Origin: Stenotrophomonas sp. MMGLT7
GTDB taxonomy: Bacteria > Pseudomonadota > Gammaproteobacteria > Xanthomonadales > Xanthomonadaceae
Reading direction: 5' to 3'
Length of the DNA: 64,000 bases
NCBI RefSeq assembly: GCF_021168555.1
Contig: NZ_JAJOZS010000011.1
Span: forward strand, 56,928 to 120,927
The notes beneath the pieces are model-generated. The model was not told the origin of the DNA, did no database searches, and saw only the letters and a list, made by a program, of their open reading frames with translations. Of the stretch, positions 10,320 through 20,245 are shown piece after piece. Each line of letters starts with the position of its first letter. Position 1 is the stretch's first letter. A program made the position numbers and the translations under genes.

Positions 10320-10886
10320 ATGAGCCGACTCCGCATCTTCGCCGAAAACGCCCCCGACACGCCGCAGTTCGACAGCCGCGACGGCGCGCAGATCGCCGCC
10401 GAGCTGCAGAAGATCGGCGTGGTCTTCGAACGCTGGCAGGCCGCCCAGCCGATCGAGCCGGGCGCCACGCCCGAGCAGGTACTGCAGGCCTATCGCACCG
10501 ACATCGACCGCCTGGTCGCCGAACGCGGCTTCAAGTCGGTGGACGTGGTCAGCATCGCCCCGGACAACCCCAAGCGCGACGAAATGCGCGCCAAGTTCCT
10601 GGACGAGCACTTCCACAAGGAGGACGAGGTCCGCTTCTTCGTCGCCGGCTCGGGCCTGTTCACCCTGCACGTGGACGACAAGGTCTACGAGATCGAGTGC
10701 GTCAAGGACGACCTGATCGCGGTCCCGGACGGCGCCCTGCACTGGTTCGACATGGGTGCCGAGCCGCACTTCGTCGCCATCCGCTTCTTCACCGAGCCGG
10801 ACGGCTGGGTCGGCCACTTCACCGGCAGCGACATCGCGCAGAAATTCCCGCGCTACGAGCCGGAAACCTCGGACAAGGTCGCCTGA
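10320..10886 (+). CDS. mtnD: Acireductone dioxygenase
   Basis: 188 residues, cupin metalloenzyme. With Fe(II) it converts acireductone to formate and the keto acid precursor of methionine. The metal ligands sit in [15 protein letters not shown] (two His and a Glu after [10 protein letters not shown]) and ALHWFDMG (third His), as in the ARD family. It follows mtnB by about 250 bp, a stretch with no gene in which a promoter may lie. Its stop codon overlaps (TGATG) the ATG of a short open frame that copies the start of mtnC. Confidence 0.95.
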   Translation: MSRLRIFAENAPDTPQFDSRDGAQIAAELQKIGVVFERWQAAQPIEPGATPEQVLQAYRTDIDRLVAERGFKSVDVVSIAPDNPKRDEMRAKFLDEHFHKEDEVRFFVAGSGLFTLHVDDKVYEIECVKDDLIAVPDGALHWFDMGAEPHFVAIRFFTEPDGWVGHFTGSDIAQKFPRYEPETSDKVA

Positions 10887-11074
10887 TGCCCGCCCCGCAG
10901 GCGATCCCGACCGACATCGAAGGCACCACCAGCAGCATCTCCTTCGTCAAGGGTGAGTCGGCACGTTCAGCAGATGCCACAAGCGCATCTGCTGCGCCGG
11001 CGAACGCCCGGCCATGGATGGCCGGGCCGGACGTTCCGCTAGCCGCATGCTTGCGCCAGGGATGGCGGCGGTGA
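10886..11074 (+). pseudogene. Duplicated 5' fragment of mtnC (62-codon remnant ORF)
   Basis: The ORF starts at an ATG overlapping the mtnD stop and encodes [20 protein letters not shown] and then VK, which matches the first codons of mtnC, before leaving into unrelated sequence that ends at 11074. A 44-nt block (10909-10952) is identical to 11115-11158 inside the intact mtnC. The intervening sequence holds two hairpins (GCAGATGC/GCATCTGC and CCCGGCCAT/ATGGCCGGG). It looks like a local duplication or an insertion that copied the start region of mtnC; translation of the remnant from the coupled ATG is possible but a function is doubtful. Confidence 0.75.
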
Positions 11075-11097
11075 CCTCTACCTCCAACGAAGCTCCC

Positions 11098-11796
11098 ATG
11101 CCCCAGGCCATCCTGACCGACATCGAAGGCACCACCAGCAGCATCTCCTTCGTCAAGGACGTGCTGTTCCCCTACGCCCGCCGCGCCCTGCCCGGTTTCG
11201 TCGCCACCCACGGCGGCGAGCCGCAGGTGCGCCACTGGCTGGACACGGTGGCCGCCGAGACCGGCGACGCGAAGGACGAGACGACCATCGAGACGCTGCA
11301 GGACTGGATCGACCAGGACCGCAAGCACACCGCGCTCAAGGCGCTGCAGGGCATGATCTGGGAAGCCGGCTACCGCGACGCCGACTTCACCGCGCACATC
11401 TACCCGGACGCCGCCGCGGCGCTGCGCCACTGGCACCAGGCCGGGCTGCCGCTGTACGTGTACTCGTCCGGCTCGGTGCCGGCGCAGAAGCTGTTCTTCG
11501 GCCACAGCGACGCCGGCGACCTGACCGGACTGTTCTCCGGCTGGTTCGATACCGAGGTCGGCGGCAAGCGCGAGCGTGCCAGCTATGCCGGCATCGCCGC
11601 GCGTATCGGCCTGCCGGCGACCGGCATCCTGTTCCTGTCCGACGTCGTCGAGGAACTCGATGCCGCGCGCGATGCCGGCCTGCAGACGGTGCTGGTGGAT
11701 CGCCGCGAGGACTATCCGGCCCCTCGCCAGTGCGAAGCCACAAGGGGACACCTGCGCGTGGAAAGCTTCGCGCAGATCGTCGCGCTACAGGACTGA
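11098..11796 (+). CDS. mtnC: Enolase-phosphatase E1
   Basis: 232 residues, HAD superfamily. It enolises and dephosphorylates 2,3-diketo-5-methylthiopentyl-1-phosphate, giving the acireductone used by MtnD. Motif I is [14 protein letters not shown] (nucleophile Asp), with [15 protein letters not shown] (motif II), the GGKRERASY Lys, and [20 protein letters not shown] (motif III). I choose ATG 11098 because the conserved protein begins there; the in-frame upstream extension to 11014 is the tail of the inserted/duplicated segment. The gene is complete. Confidence 0.95.
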   Translation: MPQAILTDIEGTTSSISFVKDVLFPYARRALPGFVATHGGEPQVRHWLDTVAAETGDAKDETTIETLQDWIDQDRKHTALKALQGMIWEAGYRDADFTAHIYPDAAAALRHWHQAGLPLYVYSSGSVPAQKLFFGHSDAGDLTGLFSGWFDTEVGGKRERASYAGIAARIGLPATGILFLSDVVEELDAARDAGLQTVLVDRREDYPAPRQCEATRGHLRVESFAQIVALQD

Positions 11797-11881
11797 CAGC
11801 GGCCGCAGGCGCGTTCCCCGCGGCAGCCTGCGCGGTGACGCCGGGTATCCGCAGGCCATCGCCGGGATGGCACAAATGCAA

Positions 11882-11903
11882 ACGCCTCCATTGCAGGAGG
11901 CGT
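11882..11903. terminator. Candidate terminator hairpin between mtnC and the his operon end
   Basis: ACGCCTCC and GGAGGCGT form a perfect 8-bp stem with a 6-nt loop. On the minus strand the stem is followed by TTTGCATTTG, so it is more convincing as a 3' end for leftward transcripts from the his operon, though it may also fold for mtnC. The U-tract is short. Confidence 0.4.
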
Positions 11904-12181
11904 CGATGGTCGATCTGGCTGGCAGGCGATGGGCTTGCGGGCTCGATCAGCGCGGCTGGCTTGCGGATGCTGGCTTGCTGCGGGAGCAAGTCTAGGGGTC
12001 TTGCCGAAGCGATGAAGAAACAAGAACCAGTCGCATCTCTGCGACAAATGGTCGCTAGCTCCTCCCCCGGAGGACAGCCATCGGCAGGGTGTCTGAATCC
12101 CCCTCTTCTTCGCAGGATCGCCGTCGTCCCCGCTTGCGCGCTACTCAATTACAGCGCTTCCGCGGCCGCCCGCGCACCATC

Positions 12182-12535
12182 ATGACGCCACCCCCCACAG
12201 TTCCGTCCCCGCCGATGCACCGGTCCGGCAATCGCGCGACGGTCGGACGCATCGCGGCGGGCACCTGCCTCGCCAGCGGGACCGTCCTGCCGCTCTTGTC
12301 GGCGCTCATCCTGGGCGGCGACTGGCAGGGCTGCCTCGGTCCGCTATAGCGCACGCTGGTCCTGCTGGCGATGTGTGCAGCAAATGTTCCTGCCCTGGTC
12401 GTGACGCTCGTGCTCACGCTGCTGTACAGGCCGAGGGACCTGCGCTGGCTTCTGCCCGCCCTTGCGGTCACCGCCGAGAGCGTGGCGGTGTTGTTGTACG
12501 ACGCGCCGGCCGGCAACTGCAACATGGCGTCCTGA
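12182..12535 (+). pseudogene. Small membrane protein gene interrupted by an in-frame TAG
   Basis: The frame from ATG 12182 encodes a Pro-rich start, an arginine-containing stretch and a hydrophobic helix (CLASGTVLPLLSALILGG) and then meets TAG at 12347-12349. Directly after, in the same frame, comes LVLLAMCAANVPALVVTLVL and a third hydrophobic segment (WLLPALAVTAESVAVLLYDA) before TGA at 12533. The continuous hydrophobic, tripartite pattern suggests one 117-residue protein with three membrane spans broken by a single nonsense mutation. I do not recognise the family. A sequencing error at 12347-12349 would also explain it. Confidence 0.5.
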
Positions 12536-12585
12536 TCCGGTCGCGGCCCTGCCAGCCGTGCCCCGGGGCAGGACCTGCTGGCTGA

Positions 12586-13269
12586 TCAGCGATGCCGGGA
12601 TGCCAGCACCGCGACCGCATCGCCCAGCGACAGCTCGCGCGAACGCAGCAGCACGATCAGGTGGTACAGCAGGTCGGCGGCTTCGCCGAGCAGCTCCGGG
12701 TCGTCCTGGGCGACGCCGGCCAGCGCGGTCTCCACGCCCTCCTCGCCGACCTTCTGGGCGATCCGGCGCACGCCCTGTTCGAACAACTGGGTGGTGTAGC
12801 TGCCGAATGGACGGGTCCGCTCGCGCTCGGCCACCAGCTGGTCGAGCGTGCCCAGGAAGGAAATGTCCGCACGTGGATGCGCGGGCTGCTGTTGCGGCGG
12901 ATTCGCATCCGTGCCCGGCGCCTGCGGGAAGCAGCTGTCGCGGCCGGTATGGCAGGTCGGGCCGTGCGGATGCGCGGTGACCAGCAGCGTGTCGGCATCG
13001 CAGTCGGCGCGCACGGCCACCACCTCGAGGAAATGCCCCGAGCTTTCGCCCTTGGTCCACAACCGCTGCTTGCTGCGGCTATAGAAGGTGACCTTGCCAC
13101 TGTCGCGGGTGGCGGCCAGCGCCGCCTCGTCCATGTAGCCGAGCATCAGCACGCGCAGGGTGGCCGCATCCTGTACCACCACCGGCAGCAGGCCGCCGCC
13201 CTTGGCCCAGTCCAGGTCCTTCGCTTCGGGCCAGGCGGGATCCTTCCCGCTGGAGCTTGGTTCAGACAT
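12586..13269 (-). CDS. hisI: Bifunctional phosphoribosyl-AMP cyclohydrolase / phosphoribosyl-ATP pyrophosphatase
   Basis: 227 residues, HisIE fusion; catalyses steps two and three of histidine synthesis. N-terminal HisI domain: [41 protein letters not shown] and the zinc/metal motif DCDADTLLV with [13 protein letters not shown] low-complexity linker ([18 protein letters not shown]) leads to the HisE domain with [13 protein letters not shown] and [14 protein letters not shown], the all-alpha MazG-like pyrophosphatase. It is the last gene of the his operon and overlaps the hisF stop region by 8 nt. Confidence 0.95.
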   Translation of the reverse strand: MSEPSSSGKDPAWPEAKDLDWAKGGGLLPVVVQDAATLRVLMLGYMDEAALAATRDSGKVTFYSRSKQRLWTKGESSGHFLEVVAVRADCDADTLLVTAHPHGPTCHTGRDSCFPQAPGTDANPPQQQPAHPRADISFLGTLDQLVAERERTRPFGSYTTQLFEQGVRRIAQKVGEEGVETALAGVAQDDPELLGEAADLLYHLIVLLRSRELSLGDAVAVLASRHR

Positions 13270-14035
13270 CGCGTACCTCGATCTGCCTGCTGCGCAGGAA
13301 TTGCTTGAGTTCGGGAATGGCGATCGCGCCGCTGTGGAACACGCTCGCCGCCAGGGCGCCGTCGACGTCGACCTTGTCGAACACGTCGGCGAAATCCTGC
13401 ATCGTGCCGGCGCCGCCGGAGGCGACCAGCGGCACCTTGCACACCGCGCGCGCCTCGCGCAGCTGGGCCAGGTCGTAGCCGCGGCGCACGCCGTCGCTGT
13501 CCATGCAGTTGAGCACGATCTCGCCGGCGCCCAGGCGCTGCACCTCGACCATCCAGTCCAGCGTGCGCACGCGCAACGCCTGGGTCTTGTCGGGGTCGCC
13601 GGAGTAGCGGCGCACGCGCCACTGGCCGTCGCTCTCGCGCACCGAGTCCACGCCGACCACCACGCACTGCACGCCGAATGCCTCGGCCAGTTCGGCCACC
13701 AGCTGCGGGCGCTCCAGTGCCGGCGAGTTGATCGAGATCTTGTCGGCGCCGGCATGCAGCACCTGGCGCGCGGTCTCCACGTCGCGGATGCCGCCGGCCA
13801 CGCAGAACGGGATGTCGATCATCCGCGCCACGCGCTCGACCCAGGCGGTGGCCACCGCGCGCCCTTCGGGACTGGCGCCGATGTCGTAGAACACCAGCTC
13901 GTCGGCGCCCTGGTCGCGGTAGCGCAGCGCCAGCTCGACGATGTCGCCCATGTCCACGTGGTCGCGGAAGCGCACGCCCTTGACCACGCGGCCGTCGCGC
14001 ACGTCCAGGCACGGGATGATGCGGCGGGTCAGCAT
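13262..14035 (-). CDS. hisF: Imidazole glycerol phosphate synthase, cyclase subunit
   Basis: 257 residues, (beta/alpha)8 barrel. It uses ammonia channelled from HisH to make imidazole glycerol phosphate and AICAR. Conserved ends: [20 protein letters not shown] (catalytic Asp11), [14 protein letters not shown] (second catalytic Asp), phosphate loops [11 protein letters not shown] and [12 protein letters not shown] 14035 lies inside the end of hisA (7-nt overlap), so the two are translationally coupled. Confidence 0.97.
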   Translation of the reverse strand: MLTRRIIPCLDVRDGRVVKGVRFRDHVDMGDIVELALRYRDQGADELVFYDIGASPEGRAVATAWVERVARMIDIPFCVAGGIRDVETARQVLHAGADKISINSPALERPQLVAELAEAFGVQCVVVGVDSVRESDGQWRVRRYSGDPDKTQALRVRTLDWMVEVQRLGAGEIVLNCMDSDGVRRGYDLAQLREARAVCKVPLVASGGAGTMQDFADVFDKVDVDGALAASVFHSGAIAIPELKQFLRSRQIEVRDV

Positions 14036-14766
14036 GCCAGCGCGTCCTTCAGTTGCAGCCGCCCTTCCAGCAGCGAGCGCCCCAGCACCACGCCGCCGCA
14101 GCCGGCCGCGCGCGCGGCACGCACGTCGGCCAGATCGCGCACGCCGCCGGAGGCCTGCACCTCCACCCCGGGCAGCAGCTTGCGCAGGTGCACGTACAGT
14201 TCCAGGTTGGGACCGGAGAGCATGCCGTCGCGCTCGATGTCGGTGCACAGCAGGTGCTTCATGCCGGCCTCGGCATAGCGCGTGGCCAGCGTGTCCAGGT
14301 CCAGCTCGGCGGTTTCGGTCCAGCCGTGCACCGGCAGCGTCCAGCGACCGGTCTCGGGGTCTTGGCGCGTGTCCAGGGCGATGGTGAGGCGGCCGCTGCC
14401 GAATTCCGCCAGCCAGCCCAGCACCTGGTCCGCCTGGCGCACCGCCAGCGAACCGATCACCACCCGCTCGGCGCCGGCGTCGAGGATGCGTGCCACGTCC
14501 TCGCGCGAGCGCACGCCGCCGCCGGTCTGCACCGAAAGGCCGGTGGCGCGGGCGATCGCGTCCAGCAGCGGCGCCAGCGTGTAGCCGCCGGCCTTGGCCG
14601 CATCCAGGTCCACCAAGTGCATCCACTGCGCACCGGCCTCGGCAAAGGCCTGCGCGCGCGGCAGCGGATCGCTGCCGTAGTGGGTCTCGCGGTCGTAGTC
14701 GCCCTGCGCCAGCCGCACCACGCGGCCGTCGCGGATATCCAGTGCGGGATAGACGGTGAAGCTCAT
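14029..14766 (-). CDS. hisA: ProFAR isomerase (1-(5-phosphoribosyl)-5-[(5-phosphoribosylamino)methylideneamino]imidazole-4-carboxamide isomerase)
   Basis: 245 residues, (beta/alpha)8 barrel and half-barrel relative of His[21 protein letters not shown] holds the first catalytic Asp; [16 protein letters not shown] sequence, [15 protein letters not shown] (phosphate site), [12 protein letters not shown] (second catalytic Asp) and [12 protein letters not shown] follow. It lies 12 bp from hisH and overlaps hisF. Confidence 0.97.
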   Translation of the reverse strand: MSFTVYPALDIRDGRVVRLAQGDYDRETHYGSDPLPRAQAFAEAGAQWMHLVDLDAAKAGGYTLAPLLDAIARATGLSVQTGGGVRSREDVARILDAGAERVVIGSLAVRQADQVLGWLAEFGSGRLTIALDTRQDPETGRWTLPVHGWTETAELDLDTLATRYAEAGMKHLLCTDIERDGMLSGPNLELYVHLRKLLPGVEVQASGGVRDLADVRAARAAGCGGVVLGRSLLEGRLQLKDALAC

Positions 14767-14778
14767 GGGGCACCCATC

Positions 14779-15378
14779 TCAGAATTCGCTCTCGAGGAAG
14801 TTGCGCAGGATGCGCGCGCCGGTCTCGCCCGAGCGCTCCGGATGGAATTGCGCGCCGCCGTAGCGGCCATGCTGCACCACTGCAGCGAACAGGCCGCCGT
14901 GATCGCAGGCGGACACGGTGTCGGCCGACAGCGGCGCGGCATAGCCGTGCACGAAGTAGGCATAGGCCTTGGCCGGCAGGCCGGCGGTCAGCGGCGACTC
15001 GCGCAGCGGCAGCAGCTCGTTCCAGCCCATGTGCGGCACGCGGATGCCGAGGTCGGCGTGCAGGTGGCGCACGGTGCCCGGGATCAGGCCCAGGCAGGCG
15101 ACGTCGCCCTCCTCCGAATCGTCGAACAGCAGCTGCATGCCCAGGCACACCCCCAGCAGCGGCACCTGCAGCTGCCGGAGCGGCTCGACCAGGCCCTGCT
15201 CGCGCAGGCGCGCCATCGCATACGGCGCGGCGCCCACGCCCGGCAGGATCACCCGCTCGGCACCGCGCAGGCCTTCGGCGTCGCGCACCAGCCGCGGCTC
15301 CACGCCCAGGCGTTCGAGCGCGTAGCGCACCGAGCCCAGGTTGGCGCCGCCGGCATCGATCAACGCAACATCGGTCAT
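14779..15378 (-). CDS. hisH: Imidazole glycerol phosphate synthase, glutamine amidotransferase subunit
   Basis: 199 residues, class I glutamine amidotransferase. The oxyanion strand [14 protein letters not shown], the nucleophile elbow [13 protein letters not shown] (catalytic Cys) and the His/Glu pair in [12 protein letters not shown] are all present. It supplies ammonia to HisF. Its ATG overlaps the hisB stop (ATGA, 4 nt). Confidence 0.97.
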   Translation of the reverse strand: MTDVALIDAGGANLGSVRYALERLGVEPRLVRDAEGLRGAERVILPGVGAAPYAMARLREQGLVEPLRQLQVPLLGVCLGMQLLFDDSEEGDVACLGLIPGTVRHLHADLGIRVPHMGWNELLPLRESPLTAGLPAKAYAYFVHGYAAPLSADTVSACDHGGLFAAVVQHGRYGGAQFHPERSGETGARILRNFLESEF

Positions 15379-16448
15379 AACGCTCCCTTGGTCGAAGGCA
15401 GCGCATTGCCTTCGCGACGGACGGCCTGCCGCAGCGCGCGCGCCAGCGACTTGAAGCACGCCTCGACCTTGTGGTGGTCGTTGTCGCCGCGCACGCTCAG
15501 GTGCAGGTTCAGGCCGGAAGCATCGCACAGCGAGCGGAAGAAGTGCGGCACCAGCTCGGTGGGCATGTCGCCGACGCGCTCGCGCCTGAACTCGCCCTCG
15601 AACACCAGGTACGGGCGTCCGCTGAAATCCAGCGCGGCGCTGGCGAGGGTCTCGTCCATCGGCAGGGTGAAGCCGTAGCGGCCGATGCCGCGCTTGTCGC
15701 CCAGGGCTTCGCGCAGCGCCTGCCCCAGTGCCAGGCCGGTGTCCTCGATGGTGTGGTGCTCGTCGATGTGCAGGTCGCCCTGCGCCTCGATGGCCAGCGC
15801 GAAGCCGCCGTGCTTGCCGATCTGCTCGAGCATGTGGTCGAAGAACGGCAGGCCGGTGGCGATGCGCGGGTCGGCCACGCGGTCCAGGTCGATGTCGACC
15901 GAGATCCTCGTTTCCTTGGTGTCGCGCTGCACGTGCGCGCGGCGCGGCGCGTCGGCCAGTTCGTGGGCGATGCCGTCCCAGTCCCACTCGCCGCCGAACT
16001 GCGGCGTCTTCAGCTGGAAGCCGCGGATGCGCAGGTTGTCGGCGAAGGCGATGTCGGTAGGGCGGTCGCCGACCATGGCCGAGCGCGCCCAGTCGATCGA
16101 CCGGTCCTGCAGGTACGGCAGCGCCAGGCCGATGCCCGGCTTGCGCGTGGGCAGGTTCTGCTCGGCGAAGCTGGTGTCGATCAGCTGGTCGCGGAACACG
16201 ATGCCCTGGCTCTCGAACACCTGCAGCATCAGCTGGTGCGGGCCATCGAAGCTGGCCTGCGGATAGGCCGGCGTGCCCAGCCCGTCCTGGTTGCTGACGA
16301 TGACGAACTGGTAGCCGGCATCGCGCAGGCGCAGCATCGCCGGGATCACGCCGGGCACGAAGCGCAGCTTGGCGTAGCTGTCGATCTGGAAGTCGGCCGG
16401 CTCCTCGATCAGGGTGCCGTCGCGATCGACGAACAGGATCGGAGTCAT
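15375..16448 (-). CDS. hisB: Bifunctional histidinol-phosphatase / imidazoleglycerol-phosphate dehydratase
   Basis: 357 residues, the fused form found in many gammaproteobacteria. The N-terminal HAD phosphatase shows [14 protein letters not shown] (nucleophile Asp), [14 protein letters not shown] and [14 protein letters not shown]. The C-terminal dehydratase, from about residue 170, carries the two metal-binding His clusters [10 protein letters not shown] and [12 protein letters not shown]. The HAD part acts on histidinol phosphate, the IGPD part two steps earlier. Overlaps hisC and hisH by 4 nt each. Confidence 0.97.
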   Translation of the reverse strand: MTPILFVDRDGTLIEEPADFQIDSYAKLRFVPGVIPAMLRLRDAGYQFVIVSNQDGLGTPAYPQASFDGPHQLMLQVFESQGIVFRDQLIDTSFAEQNLPTRKPGIGLALPYLQDRSIDWARSAMVGDRPTDIAFADNLRIRGFQLKTPQFGGEWDWDGIAHELADAPRRAHVQRDTKETRISVDIDLDRVADPRIATGLPFFDHMLEQIGKHGGFALAIEAQGDLHIDEHHTIEDTGLALGQALREALGDKRGIGRYGFTLPMDETLASAALDFSGRPYLVFEGEFRRERVGDMPTELVPHFFRSLCDASGLNLHLSVRGDNDHHKVEACFKSLARALRQAVRREGNALPSTKGAL

Positions 16449-17590
16449 GCCGCTGCCCCATTGGATGCGCGTCCCTCGCAAGAACGCGGCACGTCCAGGC
16501 TGCCGGGACTGGACTTTTGCAGCGCAGCCAGCACGCGGTCGTTCTGCTGCGGCGTGCCCAGCGAGATGCGCAGCGCATCGTCCAGCTGCGGTGCGGCGCG
16601 CTGATCGCGCACCACCACGCCGGTGCCGAGCAATGCCTGGAAGGCGGCATCGGCATCGTCGAAGCGCACCAGCAGGTAGTTGCCCTGCGAGGGGTAGACG
16701 CGGCGCACGCCGGGCAACCGCTGCAAGGCGGCCTGCATGCGTTCGCGCTCGCGCTGCAGCTGGGCGACGCGCTCGCGGGTCATCGCCAGCGCCTCCGGGG
16801 CCAGCGCCGCCAGTGCCAGTTGCGCGCACGGCGTCGGCACCGGGTATGGCGCCTGGCACGCCCTCAGCACGGCGATCAGTTGCGGCTGCGCGATCAGGCA
16901 GCCGATCCGCGCGGCGGCCAGCGCATGCGCCTTGGACAGCGTGCGCAGCACCGCCAGGTTGCGATGCCGCGCCATCAGCGCCACCGCCGAGGGTTGCCCG
17001 GAGAACTCGCCGTAGGCCTCGTCCACCACCACCAGCGCCCTGCCGGCCAGCGCCTCGGCCACGCCGGCGATGTCGTCCGGCGACAGCGCGCCGCCGGTGG
17101 GATTGGACGGCGAGCACAGGAACACCAGCTTGGCCGCGCCCGCCAGCGCCGCCTCGACCACCGCCGGAAGGTCCGGGGCGAAGCCGTCCTCGCCGTCGCG
17201 CAGCGGCACCTCGATCAGCCGCGCCGCCTGCAGCCGCGCCGACACCGCGTACATGCCGAACACCGGCGGCGTGGTCACCACCGCGTCGCGGCCCGGCTCG
17301 CACAGCGCCCGCACCAGCAGGTCGATGGCCTCGTCGCTGCCGCGGCCGATCAGCAACTGCGAGGCCTCACAGCCGTACAGCCGCGCCAGCGCCGCGCGCA
17401 GCGCCTGCGGCTGCGGGTCGGGATAGCGGCGGCTGGCGGCGTCGGCGTCGGCCGGGTTGGGCCACGGCGACTCGTTGGCGTTGAGCCAGACCTCGCCCTG
17501 CAGTGCGCTGCTGCGCGCCGAGGAATAGCCGGCGAAGCCGCGCAGGTCCGGGCGCACCAGCGCCAGCAGGTCGTCCTGCGCCGCGTTCAT
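16445..17590 (-). CDS. hisC: Histidinol-phosphate aminotransferase
   Basis: 381 residues, PLP-dependent fold type I. Key sequence: [41 protein letters not shown] (Asn for the PLP ring), [12 protein letters not shown] (Asp/Tyr) and [15 protein letters not shown] with the PLP Lys. A Cys/Ser-rich C-terminal tail ([20 protein letters not shown]) extends slightly past the usual end. ATGA overlaps on both sides tie it to hisD and hisB. Confidence 0.96.
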   Translation of the reverse strand: MNAAQDDLLALVRPDLRGFAGYSSARSSALQGEVWLNANESPWPNPADADAASRRYPDPQPQALRAALARLYGCEASQLLIGRGSDEAIDLLVRALCEPGRDAVVTTPPVFGMYAVSARLQAARLIEVPLRDGEDGFAPDLPAVVEAALAGAAKLVFLCSPSNPTGGALSPDDIAGVAEALAGRALVVVDEAYGEFSGQPSAVALMARHRNLAVLRTLSKAHALAAARIGCLIAQPQLIAVLRACQAPYPVPTPCAQLALAALAPEALAMTRERVAQLQRERERMQAALQRLPGVRRVYPSQGNYLLVRFDDADAAFQALLGTGVVVRDQRAAPQLDDALRISLGTPQQNDRVLAALQKSSPGSLDVPRSCEGRASNGAAA

Positions 17591-18882
17591 GCCGCCGCCC
17601 CCATGCGCAGTGCCACCGCGTTGGCGTGCGCATCCAGGCCCTCGGCGCGCGCCAGCACCAGCGCGCAGTCGCCGATGCCGGCGATGCCCTCGCGGCTGGC
17701 CGCCTGCACGCTGACGAAGTTCTGGAAGCTGGCGACGCTGACGCCGCTGTAGGCGCGTGCCGCGCCGCTGGTCGGCAGCACGTGGTTGGTGCCGCTGCAG
17801 TAGTCGCCCAGCGCCTCGGGCGTGTAGTTGCCCAGGAACACCGATCCGGCGGCCTCCACCTGGTCCAGCCAGGCGCGCGGCTCGCGCAGCGCCAGGATCA
17901 GGTGCTCGGGCGCGTAGCGGTTGCTGATGGCGAACGCCTCGGCCAGGTCGCCCACCAGGATCAGCCGCGACGCCGCCAGCGCCTGGCGCGCGATCTGCGC
18001 GCGCGGCAGCCGCTCGAGTTGCGAATCGATCTCGCCCCGCACGCGTTCTATCAGCGCCGCGGAGTCGGAGACCAGCAGCACCTGCGAATCCGGCCCGTGC
18101 TCGGCCTGCGACAGCAGGTCGGCGGCGACGAACGCCGGATCGGCGCCGTCGTCGGCGATCACCAGCACTTCCGACGGCCCGGCCGGCATGTCGATCGCCG
18201 CCGCACCGGCCTGCGCCACCTGCTGCTTGGCCTCGGTCACGAAGCTGTTGCCGGGGCCGAACAGCTTGTCGCACGAGGGCACCGAACCGGTGCCGTAGGC
18301 CATCGCCGCGATCGCCTGCGCACCGCCGAGCTTGAACACCCGGGTCACCCCGATCAGCCGCGCTGCCACCAGTACGGTCGGATCGACGCTGCCGTCCTTG
18401 CGCGGCGGCGTGCACAGCACCACCTCGCGGCAGCCGGCCAGCCGCGCCGGCACGCCCAGCATCAACGCGGTCGACGGCAGCGGCGCACTGCCGGCGGGCA
18501 CGTACAGCCCGACCCGCCCGATCGGCCGGATCACCCGCTCGCAGACCACGCCCGGCGCGGTCTCCACCGAGTAGGGCCTGGCCATGCCGGCGCGGTGGAA
18601 GGCCTCGATGCGGCCGATCGCCTGCTCCATCGCCTGGCGCAGTTCCGGCGCGATTTCGGCCTCGGCGGCGTCGAACGCGGCCGCGTCGACCTCGAACGAC
18701 TCCGGCGCCACGCCGTCGAAGCGCAGGGTGATCTCGCGCAGCGCGGCGTCGCCGCGGCTGCGCACGTCATCGATCAGCTGCGCCACCGATTCGCGCGTCC
18801 GTACCGCCACGGCCTGCACCGGCCGGGTCAGCGCCTGCGCGCGCGCGGCCTCGTCGATACGATCCCAGTCGAGTGTGTTCAT
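17587..18882 (-). CDS. hisD: Histidinol dehydrogenase
   Basis: 431 residues; oxidises L-histidinol to L-histidine in two NAD-dependent steps, with zinc. Conserved: [80 protein letters not shown] (zinc ligands Gln, His) and [10 protein letters not shown] with the catalytic Glu-His pair, then the C-terminal zinc His. Overlaps hisG and hisC by 4 nt each. Confidence 0.97.
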   Translation of the reverse strand: MNTLDWDRIDEAARAQALTRPVQAVAVRTRESVAQLIDDVRSRGDAALREITLRFDGVAPESFEVDAAAFDAAEAEIAPELRQAMEQAIGRIEAFHRAGMARPYSVETAPGVVCERVIRPIGRVGLYVPAGSAPLPSTALMLGVPARLAGCREVVLCTPPRKDGSVDPTVLVAARLIGVTRVFKLGGAQAIAAMAYGTGSVPSCDKLFGPGNSFVTEAKQQVAQAGAAAIDMPAGPSEVLVIADDGADPAFVAADLLSQAEHGPDSQVLLVSDSAALIERVRGEIDSQLERLPRAQIARQALAASRLILVGDLAEAFAISNRYAPEHLILALREPRAWLDQVEAAGSVFLGNYTPEALGDYCSGTNHVLPTSGAARAYSGVSVASFQNFVSVQAASREGIAGIGDCALVLARAEGLDAHANAVALRMGAAA

Positions 18883-19793
18883 GCCAGCGATCGCTCCACC
18901 GTCAATACCATCAGCCCCTGCGCACCGGCGCGCTCCAGTTCCTCCAGCCGCTGCCAGGTGATCGCGCCGTGGCACATCGTCTGCAATTGCAGCGGCCCGT
19001 CCACCAAGCTCGGCAGTTCCACCAGCGGATCGGCATCGGGCAACAGCCGCGCCAGCCCGGCGATGCTGTCGCGGGCGGCGCGGAACATCAGCAGCTTGCT
19101 GTCGCGCAGCCGCACCACGCCGTCGAGCCGGCGCAGCAGCATGGCGATCAGCCCGGCACGCGCATCGTCGGGCGTGCGTACCGAACCGGCCAGCACCGCC
19201 TCGCTCTCCATCACCAGTTCCACCGGCTTGAGCTGGTTGGCGGCCAGGGTCGCGCCGCTGGAGACCAGGTCGCAGATCAGGTCCGCCGTGCCCAGCCGCG
19301 GCGCGATCTCCACCGAGCCGGACAGTTCCACCACCTGCGCGTCGATGCCGCGCTCGGCCAGCCAGCCGGCCAGGATCGCCGGATAGCTGGTGGCGATGCG
19401 CTTGCCCTGCAGTTGCTGCACGCCCTGCCAGTCCCACTCCTCGGGCACCGCCAGCATCAGCCGGCACTGGCCGAAATTGAGCCCGCGCAGTGCGCGATAC
19501 GCCTCCGGCAGGCCGTTGCGGCGGCGCTCGGCGGCCTGCTCGTCCAGCTCGTTGCGGCCGACGATGCCCAGGTCGGCCACGCCGTCGGCGATCAGCCCGG
19601 GGATGTCGTCGTCGCGCACCAGCAGCAGGTCCACCGGCAGCGATTCGCCGTAGCAGAACAGCTTGTCGCGGCTCTGCCGCCAGCTCAGCCCGCAGGCGGT
19701 GAGCAGGCTGCGCGCAGGTTCGGCCAGGCGGCCGCTTTTCTGGATGGCGATACGCAGCCGGTCGCGTGCCGGTGCCGCCAGGGGAGCAGTCAT
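18879..19793 (-). CDS. hisG: ATP phosphoribosyltransferase (long form)
   Basis: 304 residues; first committed, feedback-regulated step of histidine synthesis. [33 protein letters not shown] and the PRPP loop region [19 protein letters not shown] are in the catalytic part. The length and the C-terminal [12 protein letters not shown] region with its regulatory ACT-like domain show the long, hisZ-independent form. First structural gene of the operon, 9 nt after the TrpR-like gene. Confidence 0.96.
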   Translation of the reverse strand: MTAPLAAPARDRLRIAIQKSGRLAEPARSLLTACGLSWRQSRDKLFCYGESLPVDLLLVRDDDIPGLIADGVADLGIVGRNELDEQAAERRRNGLPEAYRALRGLNFGQCRLMLAVPEEWDWQGVQQLQGKRIATSYPAILAGWLAERGIDAQVVELSGSVEIAPRLGTADLICDLVSSGATLAANQLKPVELVMESEAVLAGSVRTPDDARAGLIAMLLRRLDGVVRLRDSKLLMFRAARDSIAGLARLLPDADPLVELPSLVDGPLQLQTMCHGAITWQRLEELERAGAQGLMVLTVERSLA

Positions 19794-19802
19794 TTCGGTA
19801 TC

Positions 19803-20126
19803 TCAGTCGGTTCCGGCCGCTGCCGCCTGCCGGCGCAGGCCCGCGGCATAGCCGCCGGTCCCGTGCTCCAGCGTGCGCGCCACGCGGCCGATGGTGGTGA
19901 CGCTGACCGAGGTCAGGTCGTGGATTTCGCGGTACGGCACGCCCTTGACCAGCAGCGGCACGACGCGCCAGCGGTCGGCCATCGCCTCCAGCTCGGCAGG
20001 CGTGCACAGGTCGTGCAGGAAGGCAGCCACGTCGCGTGGCTTGTCCAGTGCGGCAAGCGCACGCGCCAGTGCCTCGATCGAGGTGCGGGCTTGGCGGTCC
20101 TGGGCGGATGTCGGGCGCTGTTTCAT
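19803..20126 (-). CDS. TrpR-related (YerC/YecD family) repressor, probable his operon regulator
   Basis: 107 residues. The core [21 protein letters not shown] and then [30 protein letters not shown] is the TrpR/YerC helix-turn-helix: a conserved EL-AMADRW block and the recognition helix VSVTTIGRV. As first gene of the his operon, 9 nt ahead of hisG, it probably represses it in response to histidine or a pathway intermediate; that is inferred from position, since the ligand is unknown. An AATGTAA/TTACATT palindrome lies 7 bp before its start. Confidence 0.88.
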   Translation of the reverse strand: MKQRPTSAQDRQARTSIEALARALAALDKPRDVAAFLHDLCTPAELEAMADRWRVVPLLVKGVPYREIHDLTSVSVTTIGRVARTLEHGTGGYAAGLRRQAAAAGTD

Positions 20127-20132
20127 TGCATC

Positions 20133-20181
20133 AATGTAATAACGTGCTGTTACATTAATCCAGACATGACTCTCCGGTCAA
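20133..20181 (-). promoter_or_regulatory. Candidate operator and promoter of the his operon
   Basis: AATGTAA (20133-20139) and TTACATT (20150-20156) form perfect 7-bp inverted arms 10 nt apart, in an otherwise GC-rich region, just upstream of the TrpR-like gene. On the minus strand a TTGACC -35-like box lies at 20181-20176, which would put the -10 region over the right arm, the position expected of a repressor operator. The -10 itself is poor. A function as the autoregulatory site of the adjacent repressor is inferred. Confidence 0.55.
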
Positions 20182-20245
20182 GCCACGTGCGCCCCCCCCC
20201 TGCTACGCTGCGGCGGCATCCGCAACCGCACTGGACGCCCGCCCG

